Shown here piece after piece: positions 24,676-33,374 of a stretch of DNA of 64,000 bases. The first letter of the stretch is position 1. Every line of letters begins with the position of its first letter. A program made the translations under genes and the position numbers. Location: positions 62,001 through 126,000 of the forward strand of contig NZ_NHRY01000272.1 of assembly GCF_002937115.1 (NCBI RefSeq). The letters are read 5' to 3'. The stretch comes from Rhodopila globiformis (GTDB lineage: Bacteria > Pseudomonadota > Alphaproteobacteria > Acetobacterales > Acetobacteraceae). The notes under the pieces are model-generated. The model was not told the origin of the DNA. It did no database searches and saw only the letters and a program-made list of their open reading frames with translations.

Positions 24676-26682
24676 TCAGCGCTCGGACGTGGCGCTCGGC
24701 CTGGGCTTTGGCAGCGCCTTGCCGCCCGCCGACTCCCGCGCCTGGTGCAGCAATTCGCCGCAGCGCGCATCCTGGGCCGCGGACGTGCCGAACTGGATCG
24801 TCGGCAGGATCGCCAGCGGCGCGAACAGCACCGCCAGCCCGGCCGCCGCCCCGGCCCGCGCGGCGACTTCGGCGCCCGGCCGGATCGACGGGTCCTTGAA
24901 CGTGCCGCCGATGTGGATGCGCGTCGGCAGCGAGCCGATGCTGAAATGCTTGGAATCGGTCTTGAACGACAGGTCGATCGCCTCGTCGCGCAGATTGACG
25001 TCGCCGCCGACGTTGGTGATCGCCTCGCCGGTATCCAGCGTCATCACCCTGAAATCCAGGATCCCCCGCTTCAGCAACAGATCGCTGACGAAGCACTGCA
25101 CCGCCGTCTTCTGCGGCATCCCCAGCGCCGACAGCAGTGCCTTGCCGAACTCCAGCCCTGTCAGGTCCACCAGCAGCGCCGACAGGTCGCCGCCGGCCAT
25201 CGCCATCTTCATCTCGCCGTTGCCGTTGCCCAGCAGCGACGCCACCGAGTCCCCAGTGCCATCGATCGCGCCGACGCCGCTGATCGTCCCGGCGCCCTGG
25301 AACGTGTGCGTCGCCTGCATCAGCCGCGAGACGCTCAGGTTCTGCATCCGGATATCGGCACGGGCGTGCACGTTCCTATCGGACACCGGCACCAGGTCCA
25401 GGTCGGTGATCAGCCGCCCCTTGCCGACGCCGAAGCTGGCCGGATGCACGTTGATCGCGCCGTTCACCACGTCCGCCACCACCGTCACGTCGTCCAGCGG
25501 CATGCTGCGTCCGACGATGTGGTCGCCGTGGAACTTCACATGGATGTCGGCCCACTTCAGGCGCGGCACGCTGATCCGCTTGTCCGGCAGCAGCCTGGGG
25601 CTGGCGTTGGCTTTCGCGATCTCCCGCCTCTGTTCCGGCGTGGCATGCGCCGTGTCATGCGGCGTCGCGCCCAGGAAGCCGGCGAAATCCGTCAGGTCCA
25701 CGCGGTTGGACCGCAGGTCCATCGTCACCTCGGGCTTGTACTTGCCGTTTTCCTCCTTGGCGCCGGGCTTCATCACGATCGTGCCATGCATGTCGGAGTT
25801 GCCCACGCGCCCCCGGAAATCATTCAGGCGAATGGTATCCCAGCCTTCCAGGTCAACCTTGCCGGTCATGTCGTACGGCGGAGTCGCCGGGATCGGGATT
25901 CCTGCCAAAGGCTCCAGCAGCCCCATGTCCGGGCCATAAAACCGCACCCGGACGTCGGCGCCCTTGAACGCCACCGGTTCCTCCACCGTGCCCTTCACCT
26001 CCACATGGGTCGGGCCGTTTGCCATCTTCAGGTCGATCGGCCAGGGATTCGACTTGTCCCGCAGCGACAGCAGCGCGCCGCCGACCATCGTCCCGGTGAT
26101 CGGCTGGTTCGCATAGGTGCCCTTGGCCTCGGCGACGAGCTTCGCGTCACGGCCTTCGCCCCGGGTATCGACCTGCACGGTGAAGTTGGATTTCAGCTTG
26201 GGCACCACGGCATGCACAGTGCCGTCGCTGATGCGCAGGTTGCCGATTTTCACGTTGCTACTGCTCTTGCTGCCACCCGAACTGGTCGCCAGGCGGAAAT
26301 TCGCCTCGCCGTCCTTGGTTTCCGCGACAAAGAGCTTCGGGGTGTCGATGGCGACCAGCGGCACCACCAGGCCGCCGCCATGCAGGTAGCGGAACACATC
26401 CGCCTGGATCGTCAGGCTCTTGATCGACGCCAGCGGCGGATCGCCCTTGTCGGGCCAGTCCGGCGGGTTCGCCACCACGATGTCATCGGCGACGACCTGG
26501 ATGAACGGATCAAAGCGCACATGCAGATGGCCGATCGTCACCGGCCGCCCGATGGCAGCCGAGGCGCGGGATTGCACGATGGGAATGAACCAGTCCCAGT
26601 TCCAGACCGCCACCAGGATTCCCAGCAGAACGATCGGGACGCCAAACCAGGCGAGACGCCGTAGAGTCCGGGGATTTGCCAT
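24676..26682 (-). CDS. AsmA family outer-membrane assembly/lipid transport protein
   Basis: A 668-residue protein with a short basic N-terminus and a single transmembrane helix (FGVPIVLLGILVAVWNWDWF), followed by a large beta-rich periplasmic region. The N-terminal AsmA motif IVQSRASAAIGRPVTIGHLH and the C-terminal SIGSLPTRIHIGGTFKDPSI block are typical of AsmA-like proteins, which bridge the periplasm and move phospholipid. The ATG at 26682 gives the canonical anchor; upstream in-frame sequence is repeat-like intergenic DNA and is not coding. Confidence 0.88.
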   Translation of the reverse strand: MANPRTLRRLAWFGVPIVLLGILVAVWNWDWFIPIVQSRASAAIGRPVTIGHLHVRFDPFIQVVADDIVVANPPDWPDKGDPPLASIKSLTIQADVFRYLHGGGLVVPLVAIDTPKLFVAETKDGEANFRLATSSGGSKSSSNVKIGNLRISDGTVHAVVPKLKSNFTVQVDTRGEGRDAKLVAEAKGTYANQPITGTMVGGALLSLRDKSNPWPIDLKMANGPTHVEVKGTVEEPVAFKGADVRVRFYGPDMGLLEPLAGIPIPATPPYDMTGKVDLEGWDTIRLNDFRGRVGNSDMHGTIVMKPGAKEENGKYKPEVTMDLRSNRVDLTDFAGFLGATPHDTAHATPEQRREIAKANASPRLLPDKRISVPRLKWADIHVKFHGDHIVGRSMPLDDVTVVADVVNGAINVHPASFGVGKGRLITDLDLVPVSDRNVHARADIRMQNLSVSRLMQATHTFQGAGTISGVGAIDGTGDSVASLLGNGNGEMKMAMAGGDLSALLVDLTGLEFGKALLSALGMPQKTAVQCFVSDLLLKRGILDFRVMTLDTGEAITNVGGDVNLRDEAIDLSFKTDSKHFSIGSLPTRIHIGGTFKDPSIRPGAEVAARAGAAAGLAVLFAPLAILPTIQFGTSAAQDARCGELLHQARESAGGKALPKPRPSATSER

Positions 26683-27418
26683 GCCGCCGAAACGGCAATC
26701 TCCGACCGGAGGTTCCCTGTCCGGCCATATTAACTGCGCGATCATGTTCGCGACCGGCCGGACCCCGCCAGGCTTGAAGTGGCCGGATTCCTGCTGGACT
26801 GAGGCGTTCGGCGCGCCGTCCGTGCCGCCCTCCGGCCAAAGTGCGCCCGTGTGCATGCCGGCCTGTAACCGGAAACCGCGTCGAGCGATCCGTTATACCA
26901 GCGGCCCGCAATCGGGCAGACGCATGGCAGCATCGGCACAGGCCTGCCCGGAAGCGTACAGGCCGCATGATGGAGAGGGGCTGCGCTGCTTCGTCCTCGA
27001 AGGGCCTGAAAATCACTCGGCTTACTGCTCGATTCGAAGGACTAACGGCATATGTCACAGGAGGTTACAGCAAACCGCAAGCCGGTTGAGAGACCGAGCC
27101 GGATCGGCAGCGACAGCCCGTGGAGGCACGGGTGCCGTCGCCCGGGCGGGCAGGGTTTGCACCCATGCGGCAACGGGCTACGGCGTCGGGGCCAACCGGC
27201 GATGTCGTGCTGGCGGAAAATCCGCGGATTTCACCGCAGTCCCCCTGGCCGCGTGCGGCCACCACGATGGATGAAAATGGCAGCCGCCGTTGCCCTTCCG
27301 TCATGGCCGGGCGTGTCCCGACCGCATGCACAGATCTCGGAAACGATGCGCCACCTGCGGCGAGCGGGGCCCTAGTACAATCATCCGCCCGCCTGGACGG
27401 CGCCTTGTACCCCGGTAT

Positions 27419-27537
27419 CTTGGCGTCTTGGCGTCCGGGCGTTGAACAGGAACCATGCTGCCGTACCGGCCGGGATGGGCGCGCTACATCGGTGGTCCGT
27501 GCGGTGGAGAGCGTCGATAAAATGCCAAGACGCCAAG
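27419..27537. repeat. 14-bp perfect inverted repeat spanning 119 bp
   Basis: CTTGGCGTCTTGGC (27419-27432) is the exact reverse complement of GCCAAGACGCCAAG (27524-27537). The 91 bases between them have no clear gene. The arms contain a partial tandem (TTGGCGTC). It could be the ends of a tiny mobile element. Confidence 0.55.
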
Positions 27538-27557
27538 TTCATGGCCGCCAACCTGCT

Positions 27558-27692
27558 ACAGCAGACCGCAGGTCGGTTGGGACACGACTTCGGGTGGGGT
27601 GCTCTGCCCCCATCGTCATGGCGGGCCGCGGGCCCGTCATGACGATGAAGGAACGCCGTCGTCCCGTCCCCAACTGACCTGCGGTCTGCTGT
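27558..27692. repeat. Composite palindromic repeat C, copy 1
   Basis: A 135-bp imperfect palindrome. The outer arm ACAGCAGACCGCAGGTC (27558 on), followed by GGTTGGGAC, pairs with GTCCCCAACTGACCTGCGG and TCTGCTGT ending at 27692. Inside is a shorter palindrome around GTCATGGCGGGCC/GGCCCGTCATGAC. The same outer arms enclose a B palindrome at 58543-58708. Confidence 0.72.
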
Positions 27693-27818
27693 CGCTGCCG
27701 CAACCAAAGGCATGACAGGTGGCCGCGCGCGCCCCTACGGGATGCACACATCCCGGAAACGAGTCGGAAATGACCGCAAAATCAAGTGCTTGCCTCACGG
27801 CCGAGAGCGTTCCCCGAT

Positions 27819-27898
27819 CGTCATGGCCCGGCTCGTCCGGGCCACCTATTCCAGCACGTGTGCCGCGACAGGTGGCCCGGACGAGCCGGGCCATGACG
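27819..27898. repeat. Palindromic repeat B, copy 1
   Basis: An 80-bp palindrome. The arms are CGTCATGGCCCGGCTCGTC and GACGAGCCGGGCCATGACG, and the loop side reads GGGCCACCTATTCCAGCACG, then TGTGCCGCGACAGGTGG. Copy 2 at 55838 carries the same loop in reverse-complement orientation; copy 3 is inside repeat C copy 2. Confidence 0.75.
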
Positions 27899-28166
27899 AA
27901 AGGGAAACGCAGCGGCGGACCGTTTCCAAGATGTGTGCATTGCGTAGCGCGCGCCCGGGCCATGACGGTGAGGTGATGACCCTGCGGAACCATATTTTCG
28001 AAGCAGTCCTACTGGCCGCACCGTCATGTGGTCCGGACAGGCGCTCCGGCCACAGCCTGAAAAGAGCGATGCCACCGCTGTATTCCCGCAAGCGGAGTCC
28101 CAACCGTCCCGCGCTACGCTGCAGCAACTTGGACTCCGGCCAGGAGTCGATCGATTGTCAGGCTCC

Positions 28167-28222
28167 GACCCGTTCACACCCCTTCGTGGCCTTTGGCGGT
28201 CCTCCGTCGTCCTCCGTGTTGA
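28167..28222 (-). repeat. Repeat F, copy 1
   Basis: On the minus strand this reads TTCAACACGGAGGACGACGG, then AGGACCGCCAAAGGCCACGA and AGGGGTGTGAACGGGTC. A related plus-strand copy is at 56395-56448. It is a purine-rich, imperfect, non-coding repeat. Confidence 0.55.
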
Positions 28223-28499
28223 AAATCAGCCGGCGAGCCAGGCTCCGCCGCCGCCTTCGACCCGCCCACGGCGGTCGTGCCGCCCCTGCCGCACAGGCGG
28301 CCCCATTGGCGGATTATCCGCCAGCACGACATCGCCGATCGGCCCCGCCAGCGGCGCGGTCCGCTGGTGCAAGCCGTGACCCCTGCGGCATGACGAGGCT
28401 CGCTGCCTGGATCCTGGCACCAGCCTGCCCCCTGCCCTCGGCATCCTGTTTCCGTGCGCCACGACCGCGCCCCTGCGTCGCCTGTCCATCCCGACCGGA

Positions 28500-29567
28500 T
28501 CAGGCGACCCGGTCGCCCAGGACATGCTCCAGGTAGACACGCCGGACGATCACCATCGCGGCAACCGCAAGCGGCGTGCCGAGAACGATGCCGAGCACGC
28601 CAAACAGCGCGGCCGCGACCGTCATCGCGATGATCGTCAGCGCCGGCGGCAGGTGCACCATGTGCCGCTGCACCAGGGGCGCTATCACATAGCCTTCGAT
28701 GACGTGGCAGCCTGTGAAGATGACGATCACCCAGACCACCGCCATCCACCCGTTCGCCAGCGCGACGAGCACCGCCGGCACCGCGGCGGCGAGCGCACCG
28801 AAATACGGCACGATGGTCAGCAGGCCGGCCAGCACCGCCAGCGCGAACGGCGCCGGCACGCCCAGGAAATACAGCCCGATGGCGGACAGGATGCCGACCG
28901 CCAGCATGTCGACCAATTGCCCGAGCAGCCAGAACCGCAGGTCATGGCCAAGCTCGTCCATGACCGAGCGCGCCAGCGCGCGGTGCCGGAACGGCACCAG
29001 CCGCACCACGCCGTTCACATACAGCGCCGGCGCGATCGCCAGGTACAGGCTGACGACGACGACCACGAAAATGCTTCCCAGCACGCCCAGCGTCAGGCTG
29101 GCGAAGGTGAAGAGATTGCCGAACAGCTTCCGCGCGATGCCCGGCACGCTGGGAAGATGGCCGGTCACCGCCCGCCCGGCCGCCGTGTGGCTGTAATGCT
29201 CATGCAACGCCTGCAGCGTGCCGGACAGCCGCGTGACGAGATCGCCGAGTTGTCCAACCACCGCCGGGCCGACCCAGTAGGCAGTGGCCAGGCTGGCAAG
29301 TGTCAGCAGCACGATGACGATGCCCAGCATCAGCCCCGGCGGCGCATGCAGCCATGCCGCCAGCCGATCGGCCGCGCCGCGGATGGCGGTGGCGATCAGG
29401 CAGGCGAGGAACAGCAGCAGCAGGACGTCGGACAATTGCCAGATCAGCACGGCGGCGGCGCCGGCCAGGATCACCCGCCAGGCCGTGCCGCGCATCGCCA
29501 TGACGCCGTCGCCTCGCCATTGCGGGCGGTCGCTGCCGCCTGGTTTCGATGGGGCATCAGGGTTCAT
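28500..29567 (-). CDS. AI-2E family transporter (predicted permease)
   Basis: A protein of about 355 residues with eight predicted membrane helices and the C-terminal signature of the AI-2E/PerM permease family (PFALAVLAGLLTIVPYFGAL, then CHVIEGYVIAPLVQRHMVHL). Family members export or exchange small solutes or signals; autoinducer-2 export is established for only a few. The start is uncertain: the ATG at 29567 is used, and another lies at 29606. Hydrophilic sequence upstream is not family-like. It ends next to the repeat-rich gap. Confidence 0.85.
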   Translation of the reverse strand: MNPDAPSKPGGSDRPQWRGDGVMAMRGTAWRVILAGAAAVLIWQLSDVLLLLFLACLIATAIRGAADRLAAWLHAPPGLMLGIVIVLLTLASLATAYWVGPAVVGQLGDLVTRLSGTLQALHEHYSHTAAGRAVTGHLPSVPGIARKLFGNLFTFASLTLGVLGSIFVVVVVSLYLAIAPALYVNGVVRLVPFRHRALARSVMDELGHDLRFWLLGQLVDMLAVGILSAIGLYFLGVPAPFALAVLAGLLTIVPYFGALAAAVPAVLVALANGWMAVVWVIVIFTGCHVIEGYVIAPLVQRHMVHLPPALTIIAMTVAAALFGVLGIVLGTPLAVAAMVIVRRVYLEHVLGDRVA

Positions 29568-29776
29568 GGGGAAGCTGCGTGCCAGGATCGTGGATAACCG
29601 TTCCATCAAGCGCCGCCGGTGAAAATGGTTCCGCCCGGTCCGCCGGTTTTGTGATCGTGCCTGCCGCGGACGATCATGGGCCGATGTGTCCGGCGTGTTC
29701 GCGGCGGGAACGTCGCGCCGCATCGCCACCGCAGCCGACCGTCGCCGCGCCGCGTCATGGCAGGCGCCGCGGGGCC

Positions 29777-30220
29777 TCAGTCGTCGGCCACCGGCTCGTT
29801 CTTGTTCGACGGCTTGAAGGGCGCCAGCAGCCGCAGCGTGGCGGCGGTGAACAGCGCGATCACCAGCGCGACGTCATAGCTGCCAAGCCCGACGGCCACG
29901 CCGATGGCGCCCGTTGCCCACAGGCTGGCCGCGGTCGCCGTCCCATGCACGGAGTCGCCCTGCTTCAGGATCGCGCCGCCGCCGATGAAGCCCATGCCGG
30001 TGATCACGCCGGCCACCACGCGGGTCTGCTCGGCGGGCGAGGAATGCACCAATTGCTCGGTTGCCTGCACGAACCCGCACGCCGCAATTGCGACCAGCGG
30101 GAACGTGCGCAGGCCGGCGCTGCGCTCCGAGCGTTCACGGTCCCAGCCAATCGGCAGCGCCATCCCGTAGGCCGCCGCCAGCGCGGCAAGGTGGGGAAGG
30201 ATATGGGAACCATCCAGCAC
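29777..30220 (-). CDS. MgtC/SapB family membrane protein
   Basis: A 147-residue membrane protein with the MgtC core: MALPIGWDRERSERSAGLRT (the basic loop after the first helix), VVAGVITGMGFIGGGAILKQ and TATAASLWATGAIGVAVGLG. MgtC-type proteins affect Mg2+ homeostasis, membrane potential and survival in low Mg2+. It is the short form lacking the C-terminal soluble domain of Salmonella MgtC. It is divergent from the GH15 gene with about 200 bases between them. Confidence 0.9.
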   Translation of the reverse strand: MLDGSHILPHLAALAAAYGMALPIGWDRERSERSAGLRTFPLVAIAACGFVQATEQLVHSSPAEQTRVVAGVITGMGFIGGGAILKQGDSVHGTATAASLWATGAIGVAVGLGSYDVALVIALFTAATLRLLAPFKPSNKNEPVADD

Positions 30221-30419
30221 GTTCGTTCCAAAACCGGCAGGCCCGCCGCGGGCTGACCCCGCGACCGCGGTGCGCCCCGATCAATTCGATGTACAGCCGA
30301 TGAACGGACAGGCCGCCATCCGGTTCATCTGTCGCGATATTGTTGCTGCCAGGAGGCTGGATGACCGGCGCCATACCCATCGGAACCATGCCCATCATCG
30401 TCTTGCCGGAGCCGGTCCG

Positions 30420-32192
30420 ATGACCGCGCTGCTCGAGGACTACGCGCTGATCGCCGATCGGCGGACCGCGGCGCTGGTCTGCCGCAACGGCTCGATCGAC
30501 TGGCTGTGCTGGCCGCGGTTCGACAGCAACGCCTGCTTCGCCGCGCTGCTGGGCAACGAAAGCAACGGCCGCTGGCGGCTCGCGCCGACCCAGCCCGGGC
30601 GCGTCACAAGGCGCTACCAGCCCGACACGCTGGTCCTGGAGACGGATTTCGAGACCGCCACCGCGGCGGTCCGCGTCATCGACTTCATGCCGCCGCCGCA
30701 CACCGGCCCGTCCGCCCTGGTGCGGCTGGTCGTCGGCCTGCGCGGACAAACCGCGATGCAACTGGATGTCGACCTGCGCTTCGACTACGGCCGGGTGCCG
30801 CCCTGGATCGAGCCGTGCGACGGCGGCTTCGTCGCGCGCATCGGCCCCGACCTCGCCGTGTTCCGCGGCACGGTGCCGGTGGAATTGCGCACCGGCGGGG
30901 CCGCCGCCGGCTTCGTCGTATCGGAAGGCGAACACGTTGCCTTCGCTTTGCAGTATGGCGATTCCTGCGCCGAGGCGCCGGGCGCCATCGACGCGGACGC
31001 CGCCTTGCGCGACACGCAAAGCGACTGGCGCGACTGGATCGCCCGGTTCGACAAGCCGACGCACTGGCCGGACGCGGTGCGGCGCTCGCTGCTGACGCTG
31101 CGGGCGCTGATCTACGCGCCCAGCGGCGGCCTGGTCGCCGCGCCGACCACCTCGCTGCCGGAAAAGCCCGGCGGCACCAGCAACTGGGACTACCGCTTCT
31201 GCTGGCTGCGCGACGCCACGTTCACCATCAGCGCCCTGCTGAACGCCGGCTACCACCAGGAAGCGCGGCAATGGCGCGACTGGATCCTGCGGGCGCTGGC
31301 GGGCACGCCGTCCGAGCTGCGGATCATGTACCGCGTGGACGGCTCACGCCACATGTACGAATCGAACCTGGACTGGCTGCCCGGCTACCGCTGGGCGCGG
31401 CCGGTGCGCATCGGCAACGCCGCGGCGGCGCAGCGGCAGATCGACGTGCTGGGCGAGGTGATCGACACCATGGACCTGTCCGCCCGGGCCGGGCTGGCGC
31501 CGTCGACGCAACTGCAGCACGTCGCCCGCGCCATCGCCGAGCGGATCGAGGCGATCTGGCAGGAACCGGGACAGGGCGTGTGGGAATCACGCGGCGAGGC
31601 GCGGCAGTACACCTACTCGAAGGTCATGGCCTGGGCGGGGGTTGACCGTTTCATCCGCAACAAGGCGCTGCACGACGCAGCCGAACCGGATGTGCTGCGC
31701 CGGCTGGAGGCCCTGCGCAACCGCATCCACCAGGAGGTCTGCGCCGAAGGCTATCATGCCGGCCTTGGCACCTTCGTGCAGCATTACGGCGGCCAGACGC
31801 TGGACGGCAGCCTGCTGCTGATGCCGCTGGTGGGATTCCTGCCGGTGGACGACCCCAGGATGGCGGGCACCATCGCGGCCATCGAGCGCGAGCTGATGCA
31901 CGACGGCCTGGTCTGGCGCAAAAGCCCCTCGGGCGGCGAGCCGGAGGGCGCGTTCCTCGCCTGCTCCTGCTGGCTGGCCGACTGCCGCAGCCTGCAGGGA
32001 CGCGACGCCGCCGCGCGGGAGGCGTTCGAGCGGCTGCTGGCGGTGCGCAACGACGTCGGCCTGCTGTCGGAGGAGTACAACCTGCGCGGCCGTCACCTGT
32101 CCGGGAATTTCCCCCAGGCGCTGAGCCACCTGGCGCTGGTCACCACCGGGCTTGGCCTGTCCGGCCCGGTGCTGCAACGCGGCGGCGGTTGA
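30420..32192 (+). CDS. Glycoside hydrolase family 15 protein (glucoamylase/trehalase-like)
   Basis: A 590-residue protein beginning MTALLEDYALIADRRTAALV. The N-terminal beta-sandwich (CRNGSIDWLCWPRFDSNACF) is followed by an (alpha/alpha)6 barrel with SNWDYRFCWLRDATFTISAL and MYESNLDWLPGYRWARPVRI. The DYRFCWLRDA and C-terminal LLSEEYN segments carry candidate catalytic acids typical of GH15. It probably hydrolyses alpha-glucans, maltooligosaccharides or trehalose in the cytoplasm; no signal peptide is seen. The ATG at 30420 has GGAG about 9 bases upstream, better than an earlier in-frame ATG at 30270. Confidence 0.93.
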   Translation: MTALLEDYALIADRRTAALVCRNGSIDWLCWPRFDSNACFAALLGNESNGRWRLAPTQPGRVTRRYQPDTLVLETDFETATAAVRVIDFMPPPHTGPSALVRLVVGLRGQTAMQLDVDLRFDYGRVPPWIEPCDGGFVARIGPDLAVFRGTVPVELRTGGAAAGFVVSEGEHVAFALQYGDSCAEAPGAIDADAALRDTQSDWRDWIARFDKPTHWPDAVRRSLLTLRALIYAPSGGLVAAPTTSLPEKPGGTSNWDYRFCWLRDATFTISALLNAGYHQEARQWRDWILRALAGTPSELRIMYRVDGSRHMYESNLDWLPGYRWARPVRIGNAAAAQRQIDVLGEVIDTMDLSARAGLAPSTQLQHVARAIAERIEAIWQEPGQGVWESRGEARQYTYSKVMAWAGVDRFIRNKALHDAAEPDVLRRLEALRNRIHQEVCAEGYHAGLGTFVQHYGGQTLDGSLLLMPLVGFLPVDDPRMAGTIAAIERELMHDGLVWRKSPSGGEPEGAFLACSCWLADCRSLQGRDAAAREAFERLLAVRNDVGLLSEEYNLRGRHLSGNFPQALSHLALVTTGLGLSGPVLQRGGG

Positions 32193-32289
32193 CCGGCGTT
32201 GGCGAAAGGGAAACAAAATCTCATGTCGGGTCCATGTGACGCAACCTGCATCGGATCGTTCCAGGATGCATCAACCATGGAGGACAACC

Positions 32290-33018
32290 ATGAACAGGAT
32301 GATGCTTGCTGCCACGGCCGCGCTGGCGTTCGGTGCGTTTGCGTCCGCCGGGCCGGCTGTTGCGCAGTCCGGCACCGATAACGGGGCCAATGGCACCGGC
32401 CACGCGACAGGCATGATGGCAACCAATGCCAGCGGCCAGTCATCGGCCCGGCAACTGGTCAACGACGCCACCCCGGTGGTCCGGAAGATCGAGGCCGATC
32501 ACCGCTATGACCGGCTGCTGAAGCAGGCCAAGGGCATCGTCATCATGCCGAACCTGGTGAAGGGCGCCTTCCTGGTCGGCGGCCAGGGCGGCCAGGGGGT
32601 CCTGCTGAAGCGTGACAGCAATGGCACCTGGAGTGACCCGGCGTTCGTGAGCCTCGGCTCGGTGTCCGTGGGCGCGCAGGCCGGCGGCAAGGCCGGACCG
32701 GCGGCCCTGATCCTGATGACCGACAAGGCCGTCAACGACCTTACCCGGGCGAACAGGTTTTCCCTGGGGGCCGGTGCCGGCCTGACGATCATCAACTATT
32801 CGGCGCAGGGACAGGTGTCTGCCGGAAAGAGCGATATCGTGGCCTGGTCCGAACAGCGCGGTGTTTTTGCCGGGGCGGACGTCAATGGCGCCGTCATCAC
32901 CCAGAACACGGCTGAAGACAAGGCATTCTACGGCAAGCCGGTGAACGCCAGGGAAATACTGGCGGGCCAAGTCCGCAATCCACAGGCCGACGCGCTGAAG
33001 TCCGCGCTTCCGGCGTAG
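32290..33018 (+). CDS. SYLF-domain lipid-binding exported protein
   Basis: A 242-residue protein with a signal peptide (MMLAATAALAFGAFASAGPA) and a SYLF/Ysc84 domain: YDRLLKQAKGIVIMPNLVKG, then VGGQGGQGVLLKRDSNGTWS and DPAFVSLGSVSVGAQAGGKA. SYLF domains bind phosphoinositides or phospholipid in eukaryotes; bacterial members are periplasmic and of unknown role. The ATG at 32290 follows a GGAGG box. It is 97 bases after the GH15 gene but probably has its own promoter. The composition is normal. Confidence 0.9.
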   Translation: MNRMMLAATAALAFGAFASAGPAVAQSGTDNGANGTGHATGMMATNASGQSSARQLVNDATPVVRKIEADHRYDRLLKQAKGIVIMPNLVKGAFLVGGQGGQGVLLKRDSNGTWSDPAFVSLGSVSVGAQAGGKAGPAALILMTDKAVNDLTRANRFSLGAGAGLTIINYSAQGQVSAGKSDIVAWSEQRGVFAGADVNGAVITQNTAEDKAFYGKPVNAREILAGQVRNPQADALKSALPA

Positions 33019-33198
33019 CCAATCCGCGGCGGTTCGATGGTCCGGGGTAACGCGTCCCGGGGCAACCGGTCCCAGCACCTCGCCTGGACGGAATGTGGGC
33101 GAGAGGTGGATGCCGGCGACAAGAGTCGCGCGGAGGAGGGTTACTTTTCCATCGTCATGACCGGGCGTGTCTGCAGAGGCGCTGATCGGGTGTCCCAT

Positions 33199-33284
33199 CG
33201 TCATGGCGGCCGAAAGGCCGCCATCCATGCTTGGCGGCGCCGATATCGACTAAAGGCGTGAACGGTGGGCCTTCTACCATGACG
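33199..33284. repeat. Palindromic repeat A, copy 2 (degenerate)
   Basis: CGTCATGGCGGCCGAAAGG and CCGCCATCCATGCTTGG pair imperfectly with AAAGGCGTGAACGGTGGG and CTACCATGACG across a GATATC-containing centre. It lies between the SYLF gene and the convergent kinase gene. Confidence 0.65.
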
Positions 33285-33374
33285 TGGTAGCAACGGCCGT
33301 GCCGCCCTTCCATCAAGTTGGCACCCATCGGGGCACCCCCGGCCATGACGGAGGGGCAAGGGACACGATTACCC

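Larger units (their letters stand above)
26683..28499. other. Gene-poor region rich in palindromic repeats
   Basis: About 1.8 kb without a convincing gene. It holds repeat D copies (near 27297-27345, 27717-27765 and inverted near 27925-27965), a 14-bp inverted repeat at 27419/27524, repeat C copy 1, repeat B copy 1 and repeat F copy 1, plus a degenerate repeat C arm near 27067-27093. No RNA gene was recognised. Confidence 0.6.

Noticed and set aside
24631-26664. Long plus-strand open frame opposite AsmA
   Set aside because: High GC gives long antisense frames; the minus-strand protein has clear AsmA motifs and the antisense one has none.
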